From Trema orientale (Eukaryota > Streptophyta > Magnoliopsida > Rosales > Cannabaceae): DNA of 64,000 nt. Location of the stretch: positions 274,495-338,494 of the forward strand of contig JXTC01000122.1 in the NCBI GenBank assembly GCA_002914845.1. The letters run 5' to 3'. Of this stretch, positions 48,486-59,057 are shown piece after piece; within the stretch, counting starts at the first letter, position 1, and every line of letters begins with the position of its first letter. A program made the translations under genes and the position numbers. Under the pieces are notes generated by a model. The model was not told the DNA's origin. It was given only the letters and a program-made list of their open reading frames with translations, and ran no database searches.

Positions 48486-49609
48486 TAAATTAAGGACTGC
48501 TACGGATAACCCTATACTGGGGACTGTCGTTTTTATATGCACAAACAGAATTGCCATCACTTTTTTCTTTTTACTCCATGATGGGCGTTTTTCTCCCATA
48601 TATATTTGTGCATTAATATCTCTGTTCTCCCCAGGATTTTATCCTATTTTCAAAAAAAGAATACTGTTCAGTCCTATTTTCTTGAAAACCAGCCGTGTCA
48701 AATACCCGATTCTCAGTACTACTTTTCGAACATTTCAGAGTTTCTGTCAAAACATCAACCTTCCCTTTTGACAAATCCTTTTACAAAGCTCTGTCAAAAT
48801 AAGAAGTTGTTATTTTCATTTTAAGCTTCTCTATTTCCAAAACTGAGAACGGTACACTCACATTTTCAAAAACCGGCTGTTTTTGAGTTTTTTTGAAGTA
48901 ATTTCTGGGTACTACTGTGGGTACTTTATGTTCTGAGATACCTGTAAAAGTCGTCGCAAAAGGCATGAGAGATGTGAGGATAAAAGTCATTGAAAAAGGC
49001 CAGAGAGGAAAACTGACAAAAGGCATCAGTTTCAAAAGGGGAATAGGAAAGAGTTAAGTGGAAATATGAATAATAAAGCACTGAAAAAGACAAAAAAGAT
49101 AAAGCATCTCCAGAACTAAAAGTCTTGGGTAGTCCTTAGAAAAAGCTTCGAGGCGTTATCATGGCAAGGAGGAATTGAGGTAGCAAAATATGACTGCAGG
49201 CGTGGGCCCCCCTGTCACTGGTCAGTCATCCTAGAAGCGGCTTGTCGCAATACCGCCAGCCGAAATGCCAGATCTTCCATATCTGTATTTTTCTCCAACA
49301 TAAGATGAGCTATATCTTGCCAAAAAATGGTCGTGCAATCGCACCCATTATCTTACCTAGGATGACGCTTTGCACTTTAAATAGTGTGCGGGACCCTATA
49401 CCTACACTACGAAGCAGCCTCAGTCCCGGGGGTCGCAGCAAGTTCTCCCCTACCCGGTTGACCGTAAAGCGGCTAAATTGGCGCAGTCTCTGCTAAAAGC
49501 CTGTCTCCTCTACAAGGGCAACGCTTAATTCTGCCCGGGTATAGCCGTCCGAGCTGTACTTATTGCCTGAGTATGTGGATAGTATTCTCATCCATACTCT
49601 GCCTCACAT
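48486..49609 (+). other. Start of the 3' non-coding region of the gypsy element
   Basis: Follows the pol stop. It contains ACTGGGGACT at 48515, a motif that recurs further on and resembles the polypurine tract. Two open frames of 72-84 codons on the plus strand and one on the minus have no recognised domain. 49205-49500 is GC-richer. Confidence 0.5.
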
Positions 49610-50465
49610 CTCAAAATCTTATCGTCGCCTCTACGATAAGTGCTTTTCTACATGTTCAAGTTTCTGTCCTTACATGTAGTCTTTCCTGCATAGCTTTACA
49701 TATTTTTCTATGNTGCATGTAGCTCTCCTTGCATGATTTTAATATACACCCTGCACATGTCAAAACCTTATCGTCGCCTCTACGATAAGTGCTTTTCTAC
49801 ATGTTCAAACTTCTGTCCTTATATATAGTCTTTCCTGCATAGCTATACATTTTTCTATGCAGATGTCAAAACCTTATCGTGCAAAGCCGATAAGTACCTT
49901 TCTACATGCTTCTAAAATCTCACATTTCTGAGTCTTTGTATGTAGTTCTCCCTGCATGATTTTAACATATACCTATGCAGATGTCAAAACCTTATCGTCG
50001 CCTCTACGATAAGTATTCTTCTACATGTTCAAGCTTCTGTTCTTACATGCACTCTTTCCTGTATAGCTTTACACATTTTTCTATGCGGAAGTCAAAATCT
50101 TATCTTGTGAATCCGATAAGTAATTTTCTACATACTTTTAAAAATCTCACATTTTTGAGTCCTTGCATGTAGTTCTCCCTGCATGATTTTTTAATATATT
50201 CGTGCGGATGTCAAAACCTTATCGTCTCTTTTATGATAAGTATTTTTCTACGTATATGTAGTTTTTCCTGCATAATTTTCCATACAGAGGTCAAACCTCA
50301 TCGTGACAAGCCGATGAGTATTCTTCTACATGCTTCTATATTCTTTAAACTTCACGCATGTACATGGTTTTCTAACTCCTAGCTGTGAGTTTTCCTGCAT
50401 GATGATTTTTATACTTTTCCCATGCAGCTATTTTAAAATCTTATCGCTTCTTTCCCGATAAGTAT
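49610..50465 (+). repeat. Eight-unit array of structured repeats in the gypsy 3' region
   Basis: Each unit carries a short hairpin A, CTTATCGT / ACGATAAG, at 49618-49640, 49767-49789, 49873-49894, 49991-50013, 50099-50120, 50218-50240, 50297-50318 and 50440-50462. Many units add hairpin B (CTACATG / CATGTAG) and hairpin C (CTGCATAG / CTATGCAG). Between copies the stems change in matched ways: A is CTTATCG/CGATAAG in several units but CTCATCG/CGATGAG in the seventh, and C is CTGCATAG/CTATGCAG in the second but CTGCATG/CATGCAG in the seventh. Units are 79-149 bases apart. One N lies at 49713. There are no long open frames. The function is unknown. Confidence 0.85.
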
Positions 50466-53230
50466 CCCGCCACAAACTCATGGTTTCTCTTTATCATCAG
50501 TGGCATATTTTCTCACAGAGTAATAATTTCTTGATGTTCTTTATTTTCTGAAACATCCTTTCAAAACCTCATGATTTCTGAGAATTAAATATCCTATACC
50601 TCTTGAAAATCATCATGAGTGCTTTTCACGACTAATTTTTGCGCAAATATTTTTCAAGCATAATTAATCAATTTTGGGCATCTCTCCCTCTCCACCCTTT
50701 TGAAAAATTCAGAGAGGATGCCAAATTATTTTACAAGATGCCAGGGACTGAGTTTACCTCTCCCTGACAGTTATTTAAGTTACTGGGGACTATATTCCTT
50801 TTAAAATATTATCCTCCCTAACAATTTATTCAAAATACTGGGGACTTAATTTTATTTTTAAAATATCCCCAGTGCCTATCTTTCTTGGTTTGAATTTTCA
50901 CCTAGAGTAATTCCTCTGCTGTGCAAGAAAATTGCTTAGAGAAATAGGAATGTCAAACCAAGCAATTCTATCTTGAAGATGTGTACTTCAAACTCACAAA
51001 GGGAGATGCCTCGGATGTCGTTTACGTTACATGCATGCAACGTGAAATCTTCACCAAGCCATAGTATGTAGGCTGCTATGTTAAGGCCCAATAGACTGTC
51101 ACGGCTTCAACAAGGTTTGAAATCTATCTTAGATTTTTACCAATTTCATTAGTAAGGCCCAATTATATTTTTACCACTTTTGTTGGTAGAAAGTTTAGAA
51201 AATGATGCATATATCTTGTGATATGCATGCTTTCTAATAAGTGGTATTTTTCAAAAGAAATCTCTCTATGTTTCCTTTTGGGCCGAGCCTTTTATGGCCC
51301 ATCTAATTCTTTAAATACCACTTTTGTGCTTTATGCCATGTTTCTAGGCTCATTTTCTTGCTTAATCGTTTCTCTATGATATTTTGTAAACATATCTTCC
51401 AAATGTAGCGTTTTTGTAATGTTCATTTCATGATTTTGGGCCGAGGCTCCTTGGACCTCATTCGTGTCCCAAAACACCACTTTTGCATGTTGTGCCATGG
51501 TTTTTGCACTCATTTCCTCACTTAGTACTTGCATTATCTTTATATACATAATTAGACCTATTGATATTTGTCTAACTCACACCTCGAGTTGTGGCCATGT
51601 TACATATGCCATCATTGTTATTTCTCAAATTAATTAGAGCATGAGTTTCTCTTTTGGCACCCGAGAGCGCTTTGGCCTTTATTCAAAAATTTTTTGACAA
51701 AATGTTGTGTGGTTCATGACTTTTGGGCACTTCTATTTTCTTGTTTTGCTCTAGTTTTATGTGCCTAATATCTCGATCAGTTGCCATATCTAAGAGCATA
51801 AATTATTTTGAGTATATATATGCCTGATATTAGCTACGAAACTAGTTTCACATGCCTCTTGACATGCTTAGCAATTTTGAAATTTCCACATGAATTATCA
51901 TATGTGGAATCCTTGACTTCTCTCCTTTTCTTAACTAAGCATTTTCTATATTTGGACAAATGCATGTGAAAATCTTATTTGTACCTATTTACCTTAGCTT
52001 CCATGCTTATTGCATATATTATCATACTCAATCCGTGAATCTACTTCAAGTATATGTACATGCCATGATGATAATACGCTCATGAAGAATATATATATAA
52101 ATTTCACATGTGCTTCTAGCTTATCATATTTTACATATATTCTGTGCCTATAATATTTGCTAGCATCATATGCCATGCGTTATGACATGCTTTGCCATCT
52201 TTCTATGTGAAAAAAAAAAAAGACCACACAGGATCACAATAGAACTCTTGGAAGCCTTGAATATCACCACGTATTTTTAACACAATTCTTGCACAATTAT
52301 CTATTCATGCGCACTTGAGCTTCTCGGTTTCCTACATCACAAATGGCCAAAATGGCTACTATTGTGCCACATACTCTTACTAAGTTATCTCGAGCTCATT
52401 TTTGCTTGCCATTCATTTTGCCAAAATTGAGCTATTTATGTTTTGTTGTCCTATACTTAGATTTAAGCTTATATTCCTGTGACAACAAAATTCTTAAGAA
52501 CTTGTATGCTTGCTCATCTTGACTAATTGCTATATTCAAAGCTTGCTTCTTGTGCTCATTTTTCTTACGTAAAAATTCGAACTTCTCTTTACGTATATAA
52601 ATATTTACTTGCTCCTTTTCGGCCAAAATATGATTATACTTACTTATCCTTTACATACATGCATTTTCGATGCCCGAATTATCAAAGCAAGCATCTTTAT
52701 ATAACAAGAGCATACAAGGCTCGGGAAAGTGCTTTATTTCTTTTTACAGGATGCTTTCCTCATAATCACGTATGAAAGGTCAACATAGACCATAATCTCT
52801 CCAGCTTGGGTACCTCCAAAGATCGTGCCGATCTACGTGAAGTTGGACGTTACAAGTTAGAGCTTGCAACTTTACATAAGGCATCAACACAAGCACAAGG
52901 ACAACCCAGCTATAGAGGTCCCAGTAAGGCTCACATGCAGCGTACTCTTTTCCCTTTCTAGAGATTTTTTCCACTAGGTTTTGTTCTATTGAGATTTTAA
53001 TGAGGCGTTGTTCTGGTTGGGCAATCCAATAGAAATATTCCAGCATGACTATTTGGATCCCGACTAGAGCCTTACACTTGCCAGGCCTGCCTGCCATTCG
53101 TACCAAATCTTCTCTTGGGTTGAAAGAGACATATTGGGAGAAATCATCAGTGAAATTCTTCAGTTATCAAATTCAAGACAAATCAAGGTCGAACATGATG
53201 AGCTCCGACGAATGATCACATCCACCGTAG
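50466..53230 (+). other. Remaining 3' non-coding region of the gypsy element
   Basis: No sense gene. Polypurine-tract-like words recur: CCAGGGACTGAG (50741), ACTGGGGACTATA (50771) and ACTGGGGACTTAA (50836). 51300-52300 is rich in GCCATGTT-, CATGTG- and CTTTTG-type words that recur irregularly. On the minus strand 53106-52780 is a 108-codon open frame. Confidence 0.5.
52780..53106 (-). other. Antisense 108-codon open frame in the gypsy element
   Basis: An open frame antisense to the element, ending about 140 bases before the 3' LTR. The predicted peptide includes a hydrophobic stretch (LYSWVVLVLVLMPYV) and no domain I recognise. Some Tat-lineage elements carry antisense genes in this position, so it could be a decayed example or chance. 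The sense strand here has stops in the frame I read. Confidence 0.25.
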
Positions 53231-53244
53231 CTCAGGGGACTTAA
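53231..53244 (+). other. Polypurine tract of the gypsy element
   Basis: CTCAGGGGACTTAA directly abuts the 3' LTR start TGTTTTGG. It is the usual place and rough composition of the plus-strand primer for retrotransposon replication. Confidence 0.75.
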
Positions 53245-55039
53245 TGTTTTGGAGTTGTCCCGATTTTTGGAATTAACCCTTAAGTAAGATATCGTGCAAA
53301 TTAAGTTTGGGATTAGCGAGACCTAAGCCAGCTTACTCGAACTATAAGTAACACAAGGGAAACGACACCAACCTAGAAGAAACTATATGTAGTATGGATC
53401 AAGCTACATGTCACTTGAAACCAAGCCAAACTACACGTCGTTTTAAGGCAAACTACACGCCACTGGAGCCCTTTCTTCCTCAAGAGCAAGCTACCCCTAA
53501 ATTTCTAGAATGTTCTAGAACCTTCTCTAGCTTAAACATTAAGCTAAATTACTTGCAATAGAAGAACTTATACAATAAGTTCTTACAGATAGGTGACACC
53601 TCATCTACTTAATCTCTAAGATATCTTATAGTTACAAGTACTTGTTGCCTAAGTACTTCTACATTAAGACTAGACTAAGCCNNNNNNNNNNNNNNNNNNN
53701 NNNNNNNNNNNNNNNNNNNNNNNNNNNNNNNNNNNNNNNNNNNNNNNNNNNNNNNNNNNNNNNNNNNNNNNNNNNNNNNNNNNNNNNNNNNNNNNNNNNN
53801 NNNNNNNNNNNNNNNNNNNNNNNNNNNNNNNNNNNNNNNNNNNNNNNNNNNNNNNNNNNNNNNNNNNNNNNNNNNNNNNNNNNNNNNNNNNNNNNNNNNN
53901 NNNNNNNNNNNNNNNNNNNNNNNNNNNNNNNNNNNNNNNNNNNNNNNNNNNNNNNNNNNNNNNNNNNNNNNNNNNNNNNNNNNNNNNNNNNNNNNNNNNN
54001 NNNNNNNNNNNNNNNNNNNNNNNNNNNNNNNNNNNNNNNNNNNNNNNNNNNNNNNNNNNNNNNNNNNNNNNNNNNNNNNNNNNNNNNNNNNNNNNNNNNN
54101 NNNNNNNNNNNNNNNNNNNNNNNNNNNNNNNNNNNNNNNNNNNNNNNNNNNNNNNNNNNNNNNNNNNNNNNNNNNNNNNNNNNNNNNNNNNNNNNNNNNN
54201 NNNNNNNNNNNNNNNNNNNNNNNNNNNNNNNNNNNNNNNNNNNNNNNNNNNNNNNNNNNNNNNNNNNNNNNNNNNNNNNNNNNNTACTAACCCTAACTTA
54301 TTTCTTTAGTTATCTATTATTATCTCTGATGATATGGCTGGACTTACCGCCTAGTAATTCTAACCTCTCTAATTAACTGACATATGGACGGTATCGCCTT
54401 CGTTAGTTTCTAACTATTTATTTTTCTGCACTTTATTTCTGTTGCTAACTTCTAGTTGACACCATGGTCGGTTTATTAGCCTCCGTCAACTAGATTCTTT
54501 ATTTATTACTGCATTATTATACCATTGTCGATCCGTAAGCTAGTTATCCCTGCAATCGCCTATGTACAAGGACGCCGTGGGAAGTGTCGTTCTTTATTGC
54601 GACCGCCTATCAGGACTTCGATACGTAGTGTCAGCGTTGTGATAATACTTACGTTATTATTACGCCATTATTATTATTATAATATTATTATTATATTGTA
54701 AGTACGTTATCCCTGCAGCCGCTAATGTGGCAAGGACACTGTGGGAAGTGTCGTTCTCTATCTCGACCGCCTATCAGGACTTCGACACGTAGACAGTGTT
54801 GTGATAACTCTTACACTTGTGTACACTAAGCGAGTCATTTTTGCAATCATCAATGTGGCAAGGACGCCATGGGAAGTGTCGTTCTCGACCACTCACTGGG
54901 ACTTCGACACATGGCACGTATTGTGATGATCCTTTCTGTGTACACCCTGTGATCTAATCTTAATCTTAATTTTTCTATTTTTTTTTAATTAATCACAGGT
55001 CTCATTAATTAATCAGAACACAAGGTCCAATCCCGAACA
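53245..55039 (+). repeat. 3' LTR of the gypsy element, with assembly gap
   Basis: Starts TGTTTTGGAG and ends CCGAACA. It aligns with the 5' LTR at both ends. 53682-54284 is N. By alignment, position 53681 corresponds to 40491 and 54285 to 41433, so 941 bases of the partner LTR are represented by 603 N. Confidence 0.92.
53682..54284. other. Assembly gap (603 N)
   Basis: Unresolved bases within the 3' LTR. An apparent 244-codon open frame across it is an artefact of the N run. Confidence 1.
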
Positions 55040-55044
55040 CTCTT
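55040..55044. other. Right target-site duplication of the gypsy element (CTCTT)
   Basis: Second copy of the CTCTT found at 40050-40054, immediately after the 3' LTR terminus. Confidence 0.92.
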
Positions 55045-56109
55045 CTTCCGCGAGATCCCATCGTCAGCTGACCATCAAGAAGAGTACTCAAACCACTGTT
55101 GGCTCTTCATCATTGTTTGAGTTTTCCAATTTGATTTGTTGAAAGAAAGGGTGGAATCAGATACAAGTGTGATGAAACCTCATAGCCCAAAGCTTTTCAA
55201 TGGTTAGCGTAATTGCTTCTTCTTTTGGAATCTGCTGTAATAGAGACTTATTTACCAATTGGTATGACTTTTATTCGTATTTTATATTCTTCAATATAAT
55301 TTTACAGAGTTTTGTTGTGGATCCAAGTCAAAAATCTAATTTTTTTCCCTATTAGTAATTTAATTAACAAGTAATTTTAGTATTTTACATTATAGACATG
55401 ATTAGAGTGCAAATGGTTAGTACCTAGAATATAGTTCTAAGAGTGCTTTGTTGAGTATATTTCTTTTTCTTTCTTTTCTAAATAGTTTTTTTTTCTCATT
55501 ATAGTTATTACCTTGAAGTTTGTTTTTAAGCTGGGACTGAGAGAGTATATAGCTCCATAACAAATTGAGAATGTATAAACATACTGCAAATTTGTTGTAA
55601 GTGCTTTGTGTATGATAAGAAATGGAATTTATACAATACAACTCCTCTTTTTCCTTAATATCTATCGACACATCTAGGATTTTCTAAGAGTTTTTTTTTT
55701 TTTCTTGTTGCTCTTTGCAGGGTAATGAAGCTTGATTTTCAAGATAATATAGGAATTAGGGATTTGATCAAGACTTAGTCCCTTAGGAGTCTTATAGATG
55801 CATTGAGTTCTCTTTTTGAAGTATTGGGTTCTTTTCGAAGTTTTTTTCACTATGTTACAAGTGGAACCAACACTCTAAATATATATCGTGACTTTTGACT
55901 ATTGAATACGTATTTTTGAATTCATTAGAATATATTGGGTCCTTTTTGATGTATTTTCCTACTCCTTATCTTGATATATGTATTTTTTTGTTTCAATAAT
56001 TTTGGGGTTTATAAGAAACATATTTATTGATGCTTGTGATGAGATGTATTTGTTTTAGTATTAAATTATTTTATTTAAGTTTGTAAATAAGATCAAATTT
56101 CAAAATTAC
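55045..56109. other. Spacer right of the gypsy insertion
   Basis: 55045-55200 is GC-richer and continues the sequence interrupted at 40049. It has an exon- or leader-like look but no recognised product. The rest is T-rich with no gene. Confidence 0.4.
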
Positions 56110-57290
56110 ATAATTTAATTTAGTAACTAGTGACTATAAAAATAATTCAATATGATTTGTTACTCAATGTGGTAACCAGTCATAACTAAATTAGTAATTG
56201 GTAACCATAGAAACTAGTAATCAGATTGGTGTAACTGGTAACGAGAAAAACTAGTAAATTAGTCGGCATAACAGGTAACCGATAACCAGTAACCAAATTC
56301 ATGTGACTAGTAACCACTAAGTAGAAAAACATAGTAGCAGTAACTAAAAACCAAAAAAACCATAAACTAAATTGGTAATTTGTAATCAGTAACTAAAGAA
56401 ATTGGTAACTAGGTAACTGGTAATTAGTAATTAAAGAAACTAGTAACCAAGTAACCAGTAATCAGTAACTAGAGAAACTAGTAACCAGTAATCGATAACT
56501 AGAGAAACTAGTTCCCAGCTACCAGTCTGACTGATTCGCAACTATAGGAACCAATAACTAGTAATTATATTGGTTACTAGCTAATTACTGATTGCTGGTA
56601 ACTAATCAATAACTAGAAAAATCGATAACCAAATTAGTATTGGTGACCAAAAACTAGAGAAATCGGAAACTAAATTGGTTATTGGAAACTATATCGGTTA
56701 TTGGCTATCAGTAACTAGAAAAACTAGTAACCAGTTACGAATATGATTACTTGGCAACCATGGGAACCAATAACTAGAAACCAAATTGATTATTGACTGG
56801 TTACTAGTAACCAATCTAGTAACTGGTAACTGACAACTATTCTTATTACTAATTACCAGTAACTAATTCCAAATTAGTTAGCAGAAGTGAAAAGAAAAAA
56901 AGATTTTTTTCAAAAAAAAAAAATACATAAGAAAAAAAAAATAAAAAAGAGAAGAAAAGATTGGTTACTGGTAACTTGCCACCTTTTTGGAAACCGGATA
57001 CCAAATTGGTTACTTTTAACTATGGTAACTAGATTAGCAACTATAGTAGTTTGATTACGTATAATGATAGTTACTTGTAACCGATCGGTTACCAGTCATA
57101 ACATTGATAACTTTATAAACATAGATTCCAACAACCAAATTTGTTAGGGGTAAGTGGTAACAAGACTGGTAAATTGTAACTAGAATAACTAGTAATCAAT
57201 ATTTATTTTTGTGCTTTTTTGGGGAAAAAATGAAAATAGTTACCAATTTTGTAACTAGTAACCATGGTAATGAGTAATTAGATTTGTTTA
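56110..57290. repeat. GTAACC/GGTTAC short-repeat array, block 3 (1.2 kb)
   Basis: The same degenerate word family as 37860-39370: AACTAGTAACCAG, GGTAACTAGGTAACTGG, AACCAAATTGGTTACT and so on. An A-rich stretch at 56880-56960 interrupts it. Together with block 2 it would have been one field about 2.9 kb wide before the gypsy element inserted into the spacer between them. Confidence 0.8.
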
Positions 57291-57954
57291 CGACTAAGTG
57301 GAGGAAAAAAAAAAAACCAATAGTAGTTCTTTTAGAAAAAATAATAAAAGAAGAGAGAGAGGGGAGCATGATTCAATGAGGACAAAAATAATAATGTGGT
57401 ACTTGTCTGGGTTCGAACCCATGCTAAAAAGGAAGGAAACGACAACCACAACCCCAACCCCAAACACAAGAGCCGCTAAATTTAATTAGCTACTTTTCAT
57501 ACTTTTAATTACATAAACGTATTAACAAAGGTGACTTTAATTACAGAAGTGCCATCGCATCTCTCATCGTATTTTTGTAATTATTTATGTCTTATATCGT
57601 AGGAAAAAGTAGATACCGTATATCTGTAATTCTTATCTTTTTTGTACGTATAACTTAATAAAACCCTTATAGAAATATCACCAAATTTTGGACCCAATTT
57701 AATATCCCTTTATCAAATATTATAACAAAATGTCCCATATATATATATTTATATAAAGTGTAAATTTTATATACCAAGTATATAAAATTATATACCCAAT
57801 ATATTTCAGTACAGTAACTGAAATTGGTAGATAAACATATCTACCAAGTGAAAAACTATATATACCTGGACATTTAGTTATAAAATTTAAAAAGTGGACA
57901 TCTACTTAATCAAATTTAAAATATTGGTCATCCATCTCAATTTTCCTAGTAGTA
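57291..57954. other. Spacer; Mutator-end-like words, no gene
   Basis: 57520-57660 holds GAAGTGCCATCGC and AGATACCGTATATCTGTAATT, which resemble pieces near 36962 and (inverted) near 39890. GGGTTCGAACCC at about 57408 is a palindrome, not part of a tRNA fold. The rest is AT-rich. Confidence 0.35.
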
Positions 57955-57962
57955 GTTTCGAC

Positions 57963-58593
57963 TAGACATGTTAACGTGGGAATGTTTCCCACATTCCAAA
58001 GGAAAAGAACAGCATATGTCTAGCCTGGCCCACATTAATGCAAATCTGGGCCACCTTAGTACCTATAGTAAAGCCAGGGTTGAGTCTCGTTTATAGGCCC
58101 ATCGGTCTGGTCCATATTTCTATAGATCTACATTATCTCTTCATTTAGTCATTTTATATATAATTTCAAATATATTTTTTAATTAGAAATTTTAAAAAAA
58201 TCTTAATTAAATATTTTATTTATATGTTTTAATGCTATTTATTTACTTATTTTAATTTATTCAAATTTTAAAAGAACAAAAATAGGTCTTTTCTCTATTT
58301 TAATATAACAAAAAACAAAGGGATACTATAATCTTCATTAAATAGTAAGGCTCAATAAAATTCAAAAATATTAAAATATAAAACAACAACGAAATTACGC
58401 CCGCATTTTAGCTCGTATAGGCTCATATTTGGCCCACATAGGCACGGCCTACTAAGGCCCGTATAAAATGTGAATTGGGCCAATGAACCATGTCGAGCTC
58501 CTTAATAGGAATAGGGGTCGGACCGACTCCCATTTTTATGCGGGCCAGGCCAAGACCAGTACAAAGCCCGTGTCAGCCCACTTTACTTCTCTA
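57963..58593. mobile_element. hAT-like MITE with 8-bp target duplication
   Basis: The termini TAGACATGTTAACGTGGG and CCCACTTTACTTCTCTA form an imperfect inverted pair. GTTTCGAC at 57955-57962 and GTTTTGAC at 58594-58601 are an 8-bp duplication with one change. The interior is rich in GGCCC and GGGCC words. 631 bp, non-coding. Confidence 0.75.
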
Positions 58594-58601
58594 GTTTTGA
58601 C

Positions 58602-59049
58602 GGATTAAGTTGATAAATACCACTTTTTTAGGCGAATTAATTTATTATAATAGCTTGTTTAAAACTTACCATTTTTTGTTGGGAGAAAGATGATTCTCTC
58701 TAAATTTAAATCTAGACAAAGATAAAATGGTAAATAAGGTGCAAATTTGTGTAGAACAAACCATATTAAATTCCATAGAAGTCACATTTTCTTGATTTCA
58801 GAAAAAATTAGAGGTTTTTAGAAAGAGAGTGCAGTAAGAAGCTATCGGAGAGGTTATCATAGACTGTCAGAGGAAGAGGTCATCATTGGAGGAGAGACGA
58901 GCTTCCCCTCAGAGAGATGAGAAAGAGTGAATAGAGGGAGAAGAATATGTTTCCAAGGGATAAAGATGAGAGTAGACAGTTATTTGGTTTGGGTTATTAA
59001 GGGTGTTACAATCATTTTATATGTGAAAAGCGGTATAAATTAGTTGATA
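58602..59049. other. Spacer between MITEs
   Basis: AT-rich, with a GA-rich part at 58820-58950. No gene, RNA or repeat recognised. Confidence 0.5.
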
Positions 59050-59057
59050 AAAAAAGA

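Larger units (their letters stand above)
40055..55039 (+). mobile_element. Ty3/gypsy LTR retrotransposon, Tat/Ogre type, about 15 kb
   Basis: Complete in structure: 5' LTR (40055-42187), primer site (42194), gag, protease, reverse transcriptase, two RNase H domains, two zinc-binding modules, integrase, a 4.8 kb 3' non-coding region, polypurine tract and 3' LTR (53245-55039). CTCTT flanks both sides. Reverse transcriptase before integrase marks Ty3/gypsy. The dual RNase H, large size and long 3' non-coding region point to the Tat/Ogre lineage. About ten substitutions are visible between the LTRs over their first 437 bases, so the insertion is fairly young. Coding is broken by several stops and frame changes, so it needs helper proteins. 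It inserted into a field of palindromic short repeats. Confidence 0.9.

Noticed and set aside
49610..50465. CRISPR-like regular repeats
   Set aside because: The host is a plant, the units are diverged and unevenly spaced (79-149 bases), and they lie inside a retrotransposon.
53642..54376. Open frame of 244 codons
   Set aside because: It spans the N gap inside the 3' LTR; the frame exists only because N gives no stop codons.
57395..57425. GGGTTCGAACCC as a tRNA gene B box
   Set aside because: It is a simple palindrome; no A box, acceptor stem or cloverleaf can be built around it.
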